DNA of 64,000 bases from Acidimicrobiaceae bacterium (GCA_003151475.1 PLXQ01000076.1:1-64000), one strand, 5' to 3'. Shown: positions 52,885-61,717, counted from the first letter of the stretch. Notes: generated from the letters alone by a model not told the origin. Made by a program: numbers and translations.

Positions 52885-52903
52885 ATCTGACGGCCAGTCA
52901 GAT
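52885..52903. promoter_or_regulatory. Palindromic operator, copy 2
   Basis: ATCTGAC-GGCCA-GTCAGAT, perfect 7-base arms with a 5-base spacer, 22 bases before the ATG at 52926. It matches copy 1 at 49449 in the core arms and in three of five spacer bases. Confidence 0.7.
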
Positions 52904-52925
52904 ACTGCCGGGGAGGGTCCCAGCC

Positions 52926-54107
52926 ATGGATTTCGAGTTCTCGCCCGAGCAGCTCGCCTTCGTGGAGGAGGTCGAGCGCTTCCTCGACGAACACGACGAC
53001 CCCGAGGTCTTCGACGTCACCCGGGAGAACATGGCCCAGATCGTCGATACCCCGGCCCGGCGGGCCTTCATGGCCCTCCTCGGTGAGCAGGGCTGGCTCG
53101 GCATCACCTGGCCCAAGGAGTATGGCGGCACCGAAGGCGACGGCGTCTACGAGCACCTCCTGAATGAAGCCCTGGCCCGCCGCGGCGGTCCCCAGATCGG
53201 CAAGGGCGTGGGCATCGTGGGCAAGACGATCATCCGCCACGGCAGCGAGAAGCTGAAGCAGGAATTCCTCCCCAAGATCCTCCGCAACGAAGTCGAGTTC
53301 GCCGTCGGCTACTCCGAGCCCAACGCCGGTTCGGATGCGGCCTCGATGCAGCTGAAGGCCACCCGCGACGGCGACGGCTGGCGGCTCAACGGCCAGAAGA
53401 CATGGACGACCTCGGCCCACTTCGCCGAGTGGTACTGGGTGGGCGCCCGTACCGATCCCGAGGCGGCCAAGCATGCCGGCATCACCCTCTTCCTCGTCCC
53501 CCTCGACCACCCCGGCATCACCGTCAAGGCCATCTGGACCATGGGCGACGAACGGACCAACGAGGTCTACCTCGACGAGGTCTGGGTGTCCGACGACTAC
53601 GTCGTCGGCGAGCTCAATCACGGCTTCCAGTACATCTCCGAGGCACTCGACCTCGAGCGTTTCACCATGTTCACTTTTTCCCCCATCGCCCAACGCCTCG
53701 ACGTCCTCTGCGATTACGTGGCCCACGCCGTGCGCGACGGCAGGCCACTGCGCGACGACCCCGTCGTCCGCCAGCGCATCGCCCAGCTCGCCACCCAGGC
53801 CGAGGTGGCGCGCGTCCTCGGTCTCGCCTTCGTCAACAAGTCGTCCAAAGGCGGCGCCGCCCCCACGGCAGAGGCGTCGGCCTACAAGCTCTACGCCACC
53901 GAACTCTCCAAGCGCCTGGCCTCCGCCTCGATGGACATCGGCGGCCCCGGCGCCCAGCTCCGGGTGAAGACGACCGACGCCCCCATGGAGGGACGGGCCG
54001 AGTCCACCTACCGCTACACCGTCATCGACACCATCGGCGGCGGCACGTCGGAGATCCAGAAGAACATCATCGCCCGCCGCAAGCTCGGTCTCCCGAAGAA
54101 CTTCTGA
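52926..54107 (+). CDS. Acyl-CoA dehydrogenase, large FadE type
   Basis: A 393-residue FAD enzyme and first gene of the plus-strand arm. WPKEYGGTEGDG, GYSEPNAGSDAASMQ, WRLNGQKTWTTSAHFAEW and the C-terminal GGGTSEIQKNIIARRKLGLPKN are seen. This pattern fits FadE members that form alpha2-beta2 heterotetramers in steroid and side-chain degradation, with the smaller dehydrogenase at 56338 as the likely partner. ATG with GGGGAGGG eight bases before it. The stop overlaps the next ATG (TGATG). Confidence 0.9.
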   Translation: MDFEFSPEQLAFVEEVERFLDEHDDPEVFDVTRENMAQIVDTPARRAFMALLGEQGWLGITWPKEYGGTEGDGVYEHLLNEALARRGGPQIGKGVGIVGKTIIRHGSEKLKQEFLPKILRNEVEFAVGYSEPNAGSDAASMQLKATRDGDGWRLNGQKTWTTSAHFAEWYWVGARTDPEAAKHAGITLFLVPLDHPGITVKAIWTMGDERTNEVYLDEVWVSDDYVVGELNHGFQYISEALDLERFTMFTFSPIAQRLDVLCDYVAHAVRDGRPLRDDPVVRQRIAQLATQAEVARVLGLAFVNKSSKGGAAPTAEASAYKLYATELSKRLASASMDIGGPGAQLRVKTTDAPMEGRAESTYRYTVIDTIGGGTSEIQKNIIARRKLGLPKNF

Positions 54108-55294
54108 TGGCCCCTGCCGCTGTGGCTCCGGTCGCCGGTCCTCTTGCCGGTATCACCGTGCTCGACCTCTCGAGCGTGGGCCCCGCGGCGCGCGCCACCC
54201 GACTCCTCGCCGACTACGGCGCCACCGTGGTCAAGGTGGCGCCAATCCCGGGCCGAGGTCCCGGCGCCACGGTCCCTCCCTTCTTCGCCTACAGCGCCCA
54301 GCGCGGCTTCCGCCGCGTCCAACTCGACGTCCGCCACGCCGATGGACGCGACGCCTTCCTTGCCCTGGCGGCCACGGCCGACGTGGTGGTCGAGAGCTTC
54401 CGTCCCGGCGTGGTCGACCGCCTCGGCATCGGCTACCAGGCCCTGCGGGCGCTCAACCCGGGCATCGTCTACTGCTCGACTTCCGGCTACGGCCAATCGG
54501 GTCCTCACTCCGGTTGGGCCGGCCACGACCTCAATTATCTGGCCGTCTCCGGCTACCTCGCCACCTCGGGGCTCCGTGCCGACGGGGGACCGCCCATCCC
54601 GGGGGCCACCATCGCCGACGCCGCCGCCGGCGGCATGCACGCGGCCCTGGCCATCACCGCCGCGCTGTTCTCCCGTCGCCTCACCGGTGAGGGCACCTTC
54701 CTCGACGTCTCTGTGGCCGACGGGGCCCTGTGGCTCATGTCACTGGCCGTCGACGAGCATCTGGCCACCGGGTCCGAACCGGGCCCGGGACACGACGTCT
54801 TGACCGGTCGCTACGCCTGCTACGAGACCTACCGCGCGGCCGACGGCCGCTGGTTGGCGGTGGCCGCCATCGAAGCCAAGTTCTTCGCCAATCTCTGCCG
54901 GGCCCTCGGCTGCGAAGACTGGATCGACCGACAGTACGACGACGATGCCCAGGATCAGCTGCGCGCCGCTCTGGCCGCCGCATTCGCGCAGCGCGACCGC
55001 GACACCTGGGTGGCGGTCCTGGCCGGCGAAGACACCTGCGTGGCTCCCGTCCAGTCGGTATCGGAGGTCGCCCACGATCCGCAGTTCGTCGAGCGTGCCG
55101 CCGTGGTCGAGGCCAAGGACACCGACGGCCGTAGTTTCTGCCAGGTCGGCGCCGTCCTGGCCGGCATGCCCCCGCTACCGACACCCGTCGTCGTCCGCGA
55201 TCCGACGCTGACCGACACCGACGACCTCTTGGAAGCGGCCGGCATCAACCGGGCCCGCATCGCCGATCTCCGACGCGAGGGAGTGGTGGCATGA
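54107..55294 (+). CDS. Class III CoA-transferase (CaiB/BaiF family)
   Basis: A 395-residue enzyme that moves CoA between carboxylic acids. LAGITVLDLSSVGPAARATRLLADYGATVVKV is the N-terminal CoA domain. The catalytic Asp lies in GHDLNYLAVSGYLA, and GTFLDVSVADGALW and YACYETYRAADGRWLAVAA follow. Within the module it would activate the substrate or recycle CoA. It also resembles racemases such as AMACR, a plausible second role. The start is the ATG overlapping the dehydrogenase stop; the stop overlaps the next ATG. Confidence 0.88.
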   Translation: MAPAAVAPVAGPLAGITVLDLSSVGPAARATRLLADYGATVVKVAPIPGRGPGATVPPFFAYSAQRGFRRVQLDVRHADGRDAFLALAATADVVVESFRPGVVDRLGIGYQALRALNPGIVYCSTSGYGQSGPHSGWAGHDLNYLAVSGYLATSGLRADGGPPIPGATIADAAAGGMHAALAITAALFSRRLTGEGTFLDVSVADGALWLMSLAVDEHLATGSEPGPGHDVLTGRYACYETYRAADGRWLAVAAIEAKFFANLCRALGCEDWIDRQYDDDAQDQLRAALAAAFAQRDRDTWVAVLAGEDTCVAPVQSVSEVAHDPQFVERAAVVEAKDTDGRSFCQVGAVLAGMPPLPTPVVVRDPTLTDTDDLLEAAGINRARIADLRREGVVA

Positions 55295-55830
55295 CGGCCA
55301 CGGCCGACCCGGTGACCGAGATCCGCTCTCTCATCGGTGTTCCCCAATACGAGGAGACCGGCGATTTCCCGGTGGAGCGCGGCTACATCTGGACGACCCT
55401 CTCGTCGGTGGAGAACGGCAATCCTCTCTTCTGGGACGAGGACATCGCCGATGCCCTCACGGCCGGCTTTGTGGCGCCGCCGACAATGCTCTCTGTCTGG
55501 TTCCGCCCCCATCACTGGGCTCCCGGCCGCTCCGCCCCTCATCTCCCGCTCCAGATCCACTTCGACCTGAAAGAGCGTCTGGGTCTCCCCGAAGCGGTCA
55601 TGTCCGACAACACCATCACCTTCCACGAACCGGTCCGCCCCGGCGACGTCCTCACCACCCGCCAGATCCTGCGCTCGGTCTCCGACGAGAAGACCACCAA
55701 GCTGGGCACGGGCCGCTTCTGGGTCATCGACGTCGAGTACACCAACCAGGACGACGCCCTCGTCGGTGTCGAGTCCTACACCGGCTTCGGCTACCGCCGC
55801 GCCGGGGCTTCCAGCGGAGCATCGGCGTGA
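55291..55830 (+). CDS. MaoC-like FAS1-type dehydratase domain protein
   Basis: A 179-residue hotdog protein matching the N-terminal MaoC (FAS1-like dehydratase) domain: VERGYIWTTLSSVENGNPLFWDED, FVAPPTMLSVWFRP, TFHEPVRPGDVLTTR. It would pair with the next gene to form a functional enoyl-CoA hydratase with one catalytic site per pair, as ChsH1/ChsH2 do. Overlaps both neighbours by ATGA or GTGA, supporting a stoichiometric complex. Confidence 0.82.
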   Translation: MTATADPVTEIRSLIGVPQYEETGDFPVERGYIWTTLSSVENGNPLFWDEDIADALTAGFVAPPTMLSVWFRPHHWAPGRSAPHLPLQIHFDLKERLGLPEAVMSDNTITFHEPVRPGDVLTTRQILRSVSDEKTTKLGTGRFWVIDVEYTNQDDALVGVESYTGFGYRRAGASSGASA

Positions 55831-56318
55831 GCGCGGCGCCCGATCCGGAGTTGATCCTCTCGCAGATAGCCGTGGGCGACCGTCTGCCCGACCTCGGTTA
55901 CGACGTCACCGCCACTACCGTCGTCCTCGGGGCTCTGGCCAGCCGGGACTGGCGGCCCATGCACCACGACAAGGACTTCGCCGTGGAACGCAACGGCACC
56001 CGCGACATCTTTCTCAATACACCCAATCAGGCGGCCTGGTTCGAGCGCTTCCTCACCGACTGGACGGGCCCCCACGGTCGCCTCGGCCGTATGACCTTCC
56101 GCATGCTCGGCTCGGTCTTCCCCGGCGACACCATGGTCCTCTCCGGCGTGGTGGACGAGGTCACGGTGGACGCCACCGGCTGTGGCTGGGTGGGCATCGA
56201 CGTCACCCTCTCGGTCGACGGCGATGTGAAGACGACCTGCGACGCCCGCGTGGCCGTCCCGGTCGCCACCGATGACAACCCCTGGACCCGCACCGGTACC
56301 CGGTGGCAGCCGTCATGA
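55827..56318 (+). CDS. MaoC-like enoyl-CoA hydratase subunit
   Basis: A 163-residue hotdog protein with the hydratase-2 motif in ASRDWRPMHHDKDFA, where Asp and His form the active site, and then NTPNQAAWFERFLTDW and GSVFPGDTMVLSGVV. It is the catalytic half of the pair with the preceding gene. The GTG start overlaps the upstream stop (GTGA). Confidence 0.83.
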   Translation: MSAAPDPELILSQIAVGDRLPDLGYDVTATTVVLGALASRDWRPMHHDKDFAVERNGTRDIFLNTPNQAAWFERFLTDWTGPHGRLGRMTFRMLGSVFPGDTMVLSGVVDEVTVDATGCGWVGIDVTLSVDGDVKTTCDARVAVPVATDDNPWTRTGTRWQPS

Positions 56319-56337
56319 CGGCGGAGAGGAGCTGACG

Positions 56338-57474
56338 GTGCTCGACCTCGACTTCGATGCGGAACAGGAGATGCTCCGCGACACGGTCCGCGGGGTATGC
56401 GCCACCCACAGCCCCCTGTCGATCGTCCGCCAGCTGGAGGACGACCCCGTCGGCTACCCGGTCGAGCTCTGGAAGCAACTGGGCAAACTCGATCTCATCG
56501 GCCTCCTTCTCCCCGAGCAGTACGGCGGCGCCGGCATGTCGCTCATCGAGGGTGTCGTCCTCTACGAGGAGTTCGGTCGTTCCCTCGCCCCGAGCCCCCA
56601 CTTCGTCAGCGCCGTCCTCTGCGGCGCGGCGCTGGCCAGCGCCGGCTCCGCCGCCCAAAGAGACGCCTGGATCGCTCCTATTGTCACCGGCGAGGCCATC
56701 TTCACCCCGGCCTGGTTCGAACCGGAGAACAGCGGGGCGCCGGCCGGTATCCAGCTCCAGGCCCGCCCCGATGGCGACGGCTTCTTATTCACCGGTACCA
56801 AGCGCCACGTCGCCTTCGCCTCCTCCGCCACCCGCCTTGTTGTCCTCGCCCGCACCGGTGACGCCCCGACCGACGTGGACCTCTTCCTTCTCGATCCGGC
56901 CGCCGACGGCGTCACCCTCACCCAGCAGCACTCCATCGGCTCCGACGCCCAGTACCGCTTGGACCTCACCGACGTCCGCGTCAGCGCCGCCGATCGCATC
57001 GGGGAGCCGGGATCGGGCTGGCGCACCTGGGACGCCGTCATGCACGACGGCTGCATCCTCCTCGGAGCCCAGGCCATGGGCGGAGCCCGCCACGCCCTCG
57101 ACATCACCGTCCAGTACTCGAAGGACCGATTCCAGTTCGACAAGCCCCTGGGCGCCTTCCAGGCCCTGGCCCACTACCTGGCCGACGCTGCCACCACCGT
57201 CGACGGCGGCACCACGCTGGTCCACGAGGCAGCCTGGGCCCGGGCCGCCGGCCGGCCCGTCGAACGCCTCGCTCCCATGGCCAAGCTCTTCGCCGCCCAG
57301 ACCTTCCGTGACGTCACCGCCATGGCTCAGCAGATCTTCGGCGGCATCGGCTTCAGCGTGGAGTTCGACATCCAGCTCTACTTCCGCCGGGCCAAGCAGC
57401 TCCAGATCTCGTGGTGGGACACCCGCTATCTGGAAGAACTGGTGGCGGCCGCCGTCCTCGACCACCGCGTCTGA
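56338..57474 (+). CDS. Acyl-CoA dehydrogenase, second (short) type
   Basis: A 378-residue acyl-CoA dehydrogenase relative. DFDAEQEMLRDTVRGVC starts the alpha-domain, LLLPEQYGGAGMSLIEGVV and DRFQFDKPLGAFQALAHYLAD follow, and the C-terminus ends FGGIGFSVEFDIQLYFRRAK. The usual EP-x-AGSD loop reads FEPENSGAPAG, and the FAD-binding C-terminal GTSE loop is missing. Both changes match the beta subunits of FadE heterotetramers. The GTG is seven bases after GGAGAGGAG. Last gene of the plus-strand arm. Confidence 0.87.
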   Translation: MLDLDFDAEQEMLRDTVRGVCATHSPLSIVRQLEDDPVGYPVELWKQLGKLDLIGLLLPEQYGGAGMSLIEGVVLYEEFGRSLAPSPHFVSAVLCGAALASAGSAAQRDAWIAPIVTGEAIFTPAWFEPENSGAPAGIQLQARPDGDGFLFTGTKRHVAFASSATRLVVLARTGDAPTDVDLFLLDPAADGVTLTQQHSIGSDAQYRLDLTDVRVSAADRIGEPGSGWRTWDAVMHDGCILLGAQAMGGARHALDITVQYSKDRFQFDKPLGAFQALAHYLADAATTVDGGTTLVHEAAWARAAGRPVERLAPMAKLFAAQTFRDVTAMAQQIFGGIGFSVEFDIQLYFRRAKQLQISWWDTRYLEELVAAAVLDHRV

Positions 57475-57486
57475 CCTCTTCGCCGT

Positions 57487-58494
57487 CTACTTTCCAACGG
57501 GGTCGGCCCTTGCGGTCGACGGGGGGTCGTCGAGCACGGGCAGCACCTTGTCGACGAACATCTCCAGCGACGGCCACCCGATCTCGGGGTCGAGCCCGCC
57601 GACCAGCGGCTTGAGCTTCAGCCCCGACCGGCTGTCAAGAGACCGGGCCAGCGCCACACATTCGTCGGGCGTCACCACCGCATAGAGCCCGGCCCGTCGC
57701 ACCTCGTCCACGCTCGTCACGGGCCGCCAGAGGCTCGCCCGCGGATCGTTCACCGTCCACGCGCCGTAGCCGTTCGTCTCGTGCATTGCGTGCGGCCCGA
57801 TCTGGGCCCAGGACCGCTCGGGGTCATCGGTCACGAACACCCACATGGGTCCGTCCGGCCACAGCAGGATCCCGTCGCCCTTCCCCAGACGTCGGCACTC
57901 GGCCACGTACGCATCGGCCAACGCCTGGTCCGGTAGTGGCGGCAGGTAGCCGTCGCCGAGCCGGGCGGCCCGCTTGGGCGCAGACCCCCCGAACACCACG
58001 AAGGGCCGGGGACGCTGCACCGGCCCCGGCGTCACCCGTATCGTCCGCCCCTGGTACTGAAACGGCTCCCCGGTGAGAGCCTGCACGAAAGCCTCGGCCT
58101 TTTCGGCGAACACCGACCCCCGTTCGGCGAACGCAATCCCAAACATCTCGTTCTCTTCGGGCACGTAGCCGGCCGCCAGAGTCAGCTCGAGCCGCCCGCC
58201 GCTCACCACGTCGAGTACCAGCGCGTCCTCGGCGGCGGACACCGGATCCCGCAGTGTCAACACCAGAGCCGAGATCATGATCCGCATCTCTTGCGTCCGC
58301 GCCGCCACGGCGGCGCCGAACACGAACGGCGACGGCAGGTACCCGTCGGCGGACCCGTGGTGCTCGGAGAGGACCACCCTCGGACAGCCCCGCCCGTCGG
58401 CCCACTCGCACATCTCGATGGCGGCCCGGTAGAGCTCGCGCGGAGCGGTGCCGAAGTCCGGTGCCCGCAGATCGTGATGCAGCACCCAGTTCAT
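57487..58494 (-). CDS. Luciferase-like (LLM) flavin-dependent oxidoreductase
   Basis: A 335-residue TIM-barrel enzyme of the bacterial-luciferase superfamily, probably F420- or FMN-dependent. CPRVVLSEHHGSADGYLPSP, LRDPVSAAEDALVLDVVSGGRLELTLAAGYVPEE and VVFGGSAPKRAARLGDGYLP are the family landmarks. It converges on the dehydrogenase with a 12-base gap and could be part of the same catabolic theme. ATG start without an obvious ribosome site. Confidence 0.86.
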   Translation of the reverse strand: MNWVLHHDLRAPDFGTAPRELYRAAIEMCEWADGRGCPRVVLSEHHGSADGYLPSPFVFGAAVAARTQEMRIMISALVLTLRDPVSAAEDALVLDVVSGGRLELTLAAGYVPEENEMFGIAFAERGSVFAEKAEAFVQALTGEPFQYQGRTIRVTPGPVQRPRPFVVFGGSAPKRAARLGDGYLPPLPDQALADAYVAECRRLGKGDGILLWPDGPMWVFVTDDPERSWAQIGPHAMHETNGYGAWTVNDPRASLWRPVTSVDEVRRAGLYAVVTPDECVALARSLDSRSGLKLKPLVGGLDPEIGWPSLEMFVDKVLPVLDDPPSTARADPVGK

Positions 58495-58565
58495 GACGCC
58501 GCCCCGCTCGGTGGCCCGGCTAACGCGTCATCGATCCCCAGCGTCACGGCGTCAGCGTCCCGGGC

Positions 58566-59339
58566 TCAGCGGGCGTACTCGCGACCGAGGGAGAATCCGT
58601 CCAAGAAGACGTCGGCATCCTTGCTCCGGGGGTACCTATCGGCGAGGGCCCGGAAACGCTCCGAGTGGTTCGGCTCGACCAGGTGGGCGAGCTCATGGAC
58701 GAGCACGGCGTCGAGAACCCATTTGGGAACGACCCGGAGCCGGTCCGATATCCGGATCTCACCGCTCCCGCACGAGCACGACCCCCATTGACTGTTTTGG
58801 TTGGCCACCCAACGGATGGACGATGGCCGTACCCCGTCGAGGTAGCTGTTGGCGAGAAGCCGGGCCCGGTCGGCCAGGTCACTGTCCGAGGCAGCGAGGT
58901 GCGGCCGGTACTTGAGCACCCGTCGCACCAGGTCTTCGACCATCTCGTCCCGCGCCGCGCGCGGCATGCTGGCCGGGAGTACTACCACCACCCGACCGTC
59001 GCGCCAGAAGGCACTGGCCGACTTCCGCCGCCGCGTGCTCACCCTGACCTCGACCTCGGGTCGCTCGGGCACGGAGATCTCCTCCGCTCCTGAAACCTCG
59101 GGGACCTCGGGGAGTTCGGAGACCTCGGGGGTGCGAGGGCTCGGTCGGATGGACCGGATCGTCGGGGTGGCTGCTCGGGCCTGTGGCTCGAGTTCACTCG
59201 CCTGGCCCGGTTCGTCCAAGGGAAGCATGGGCTGTACCGGGGCCAGCAGCGCCCCGCCCCCGTCGTCGTGCATCGGCATATCTTGTCGTGGGGTTGTGGC
59301 GCGCGGGTGGCTCTTCCCGACAACACCTCGCCAGCTCAC
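58566..59339 (-). CDS. YgjP-like (M48-related) metallopeptidase-domain protein
   Basis: A 257-residue protein. The C-terminal half is the YgjP/DUF45 zinc-peptidase domain: WGSCSCGSGEIRISDRL, VLVHELAHLVEPNHSERF with H215, E216 and H219 as the HExxH, then the third His. Residues 1-100 are low complexity with Glu-Val-Pro repeats (ELPEVPEVSG). The GTG start overlaps the upstream stop (GTGA); ATG codons at 59279 and 59273 are alternatives. Confidence 0.83.
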   Translation of the reverse strand: MSWRGVVGKSHPRATTPRQDMPMHDDGGGALLAPVQPMLPLDEPGQASELEPQARAATPTIRSIRPSPRTPEVSELPEVPEVSGAEEISVPERPEVEVRVSTRRRKSASAFWRDGRVVVVLPASMPRAARDEMVEDLVRRVLKYRPHLAASDSDLADRARLLANSYLDGVRPSSIRWVANQNSQWGSCSCGSGEIRISDRLRVVPKWVLDAVLVHELAHLVEPNHSERFRALADRYPRSKDADVFLDGFSLGREYAR

Positions 59340-59737
59340 CAGTGTTTGCGCCTCCCACTGGCGTTCAGTGCCGCCAGATAGTCGTTGTAGGACGCCAGCT
59401 CCGCATCCTCTTCGGCTTCTTTCGCCTGGCCACCGGGCCTTTTGCCAGCGGTCCGGCCGGCGTCGCTTAGGGGCTCGCCCGGGGCGGTCAGATCTGCGTC
59501 GGAGGCCTCCCGGTCAGTCACCGTCGCTGCGGAGGCCTGGTCGTGGGTCAACTTCCACCACATGAACACGGCGTAACCGGCGAAGATCGGCCACTCAAAG
59601 ACATAAGCCCAGCTCAGGGTGTTTCCTGACAGCGCCCGCGTGACCTGCCACCAGCCCAGGGCCAGGCAGCCGGGGACCACCACCAGCGCCGTCAGGTGGG
59701 TGAAGGCGTTGCGCTGTGACGATCGCCTGCTGTGCAC
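59336..59737 (-). CDS. Conserved two-helix membrane protein
   Basis: A 133-residue protein with two helices (near residues 14-32 and 42-60: LTALVVVPGCLALGWWQVTRAL and YVFEWPIFAGYAVFMWWKL) and a charged cytoplasmic tail ending ELASYNDYLAALNASG. The same layout occurs in a widespread actinobacterial membrane protein whose first helix resembles SURF1. Function unknown. The GTG start is fixed by a TAGCGT box 7 bases upstream. The stop overlaps the YgjP-like start, so the two genes form an operon. Confidence 0.72.
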   Translation of the reverse strand: MHSRRSSQRNAFTHLTALVVVPGCLALGWWQVTRALSGNTLSWAYVFEWPIFAGYAVFMWWKLTHDQASAATVTDREASDADLTAPGEPLSDAGRTAGKRPGGQAKEAEEDAELASYNDYLAALNASGRRKHW

Positions 59738-59744
59738 CGACCCA

Positions 59745-59750
59745 ACGCTA
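59745..59750 (-). promoter_or_regulatory. Leaderless-type -10 hexamer of the membrane-protein gene
   Basis: TAGCGT (minus strand), 7 bases before the GTG at 59737. Confidence 0.5.
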
Positions 59751-59852
59751 CCGACCGCTGCCTGGGCCGCGGTAGCGGCGGCCGACCACTCCGGATCTGG
59801 ACATGGCAGACCATGACCTTCAGACTTGGCCGCGACCGGCCGGGCTCCCTCG

Positions 59853-59895
59853 GTGACCGGGGATGATGTCTCTGGCCGTGACGGGCGATGATGTC
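59853..59895. repeat. Direct repeat upstream of the DHA2 efflux gene
   Basis: GTGACCGGGGATGATGTC (59853-59870) and GTGACGGGCGATGATGTC (59878-59895) match at 16 of 18 positions with a 25-base period. They lie in the 227-base gap before the efflux-pump start and could be operators. I see no terminator or RNA in this gap. Confidence 0.55.
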
Positions 59896-59964
59896 GGTCG
59901 ATCGAAGACGCCGGACCCGGACCGGGTATGACGAAATGGGGTCACACACCATGGCGGGACGACA

Positions 59965-61572
59965 ATGACGGATAACTCTTCATCTCCGGTGGGTACGACT
60001 CCGTCTCCTGTGGGTACGACCACCGGTATGGACCGCCGCTGGTGGACTTTGATCGCCGTCTGCGGTGCCACTTTCATGCTCCTGGTGGACGTCACCATCG
60101 TCCAGGTGGCACTGCCCACCATGCAGCGAGAGCTCGACGCCAGCTTCGCCCAACTGGAGTGGGTCATCTCCGCCTACGCCCTCAGTTTGGCGGCCCTGCT
60201 CCTCACTCAGGGCACCCTGGCCGACCGTTTTGGCCGCAAACGCATCTTCGTGGCTGGCCTGACCATCTTCACCCTGGCCTCGTTGACCTGCGGCCTGGCC
60301 AACAGCGCCATCTTCCTCATCGTCGGACGCGCCGTCCAGGGCGTCGGCGGCGCGGCGATGTTCGCCACCTCTCTCGCCCTCATCGGCCAGGACTTCCGGG
60401 GCAAGGACCGGGGGACCGCCATCGCCGCCTGGGGCGCCACCGTCGGCGGCGCCGTCGCCGTCGGGCCCCTCGCCGGTGGCGCGCTCACGAGCGGTCTCGG
60501 CTGGCGCTGGATCTTCTTCGTAAACGTTCCCATCGGCATCGCCACCCTGGTTGTCTCGCTGAAGCGGATGGTCAATGTCAGCGATCCCGACACCAAGCGC
60601 CTCGATGTCGCCGGTCTCCTGACGTTCTCGGGTGCTCTCTTTCTCCTCATCCTGGGCCTCACCCGGGGCAACGACGACGGCTGGTCGAGCGCTTTCATCC
60701 TCACCCTCTTCTGCTCATCCGCGGTGCTCTTCGCCGCCTTCGTCTTTGCCGAGTTCCATCAGGATCGACCCATGTTCGATCTGTCGCTCTTCCGCAACCC
60801 GGCCTTCACCGGTGTCTCACTGGCCACCTTCGCCATCGGTGCCGGCATGTTCGCCATGCTCACCTATCTCACGCTCTACCTACAGGATCTTCTCGGTCTC
60901 TCTCCTCTCCAGGGAGGGCTCCGTATCCTGCCCTTGACGGTGCTCACCTTCGTCGTGCCCCTGGTCACCCGAAATCTCGGTGAACGCACCCCTCCGGGGA
61001 CGGCTCTCGGGGTCGGTCTCGCGCTATCGGCGGTGGGCCTCGCTCTCATGCACGGGGTGGCGGCCTCCTCGTCGTGGACGACGCTTCTCCCCGGCCTGAT
61101 CCTCGGCGGCCTCGGTATCGGCATCGCCAACCCCGCCATCGCCAAGATCGCCCTGGGCGTCGTCAGCCCCGAGCGCAGCGGCATGGCGTCGGGTATCAGC
61201 AACACCTTCCGCATCGGCGGTCTGGCCACCGGGGTGGCCGGTCTCGGTGCTCTGTTCCAGGGGCGCATCTCGGCCTCGCTCACCTCCGCCCTCGGTCATC
61301 CGGCAGGGACATTGGCCACCGTGGTGGCGGCCGAAGGGACCCGAGGCGCCGACGCGCCGATGCTGGCCCGGGCCCACATGACCCGCGTCGCCGGCAATGC
61401 CTTCAGCCTCGGCATCAACGATCTCCTCGTCACCGGCGCCGCCGTCGTCTTCATCGGTGCGCTCTTCGCCGTCCTCGTCCGCCGCAAGGACTTCCCCCAG
61501 CCGCCGTCGCCCCCTGCCGCCGCCCCGGTTCCCGACACCGAACCCGAGATGCTGGCCGAGGCGGCGCCCTGA
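59965..61572 (+). CDS. MFS efflux pump, DHA2 family (14 helices)
   Basis: A 535-residue drug:H+ antiporter of the EmrB/QacA group. The segments LLVDVTIVQVALPTMQRELDAS, LLTQGTLADRFGRKRIFVAG (motif A), GRAVQGVGGAAMFATSLALI (motif B) and GPLAGGALTSGLGWRWIFFVNVPIG (motif C, 20+ residues in the protein at about 170-195) are typical. The C-terminal tail is Pro-rich and cytosolic. No regulator gene is adjacent, but a direct repeat lies upstream. Substrate range unknown. Confidence 0.88.
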   Translation: MTDNSSSPVGTTPSPVGTTTGMDRRWWTLIAVCGATFMLLVDVTIVQVALPTMQRELDASFAQLEWVISAYALSLAALLLTQGTLADRFGRKRIFVAGLTIFTLASLTCGLANSAIFLIVGRAVQGVGGAAMFATSLALIGQDFRGKDRGTAIAAWGATVGGAVAVGPLAGGALTSGLGWRWIFFVNVPIGIATLVVSLKRMVNVSDPDTKRLDVAGLLTFSGALFLLILGLTRGNDDGWSSAFILTLFCSSAVLFAAFVFAEFHQDRPMFDLSLFRNPAFTGVSLATFAIGAGMFAMLTYLTLYLQDLLGLSPLQGGLRILPLTVLTFVVPLVTRNLGERTPPGTALGVGLALSAVGLALMHGVAASSSWTTLLPGLILGGLGIGIANPAIAKIALGVVSPERSGMASGISNTFRIGGLATGVAGLGALFQGRISASLTSALGHPAGTLATVVAAEGTRGADAPMLARAHMTRVAGNAFSLGINDLLVTGAAVVFIGALFAVLVRRKDFPQPPSPPAAAPVPDTEPEMLAEAAP

Positions 61573-61696
61573 TCTTCCGACATCGGTGGCCGGCCGTGCC
61601 GACGACGCGGCCGTCTCATCTTGGGTGTCCCCGAGGGAGCGGCCGTCGCTGAACCGTCGCCGTGTCTCAAGCGCGGCAGTCCCGCATGACCCGGCC

Positions 61697-61717
61697 GTCG
61701 TCGTCGTCGTCGTCGTC
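61697..61717. repeat. GTC trinucleotide repeat
   Basis: Seven GTC units in a row between the efflux-pump stop and the PIG-L gene, 17 bases before that gene's -10 box. Slippage here could change promoter spacing. Confidence 0.6.
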
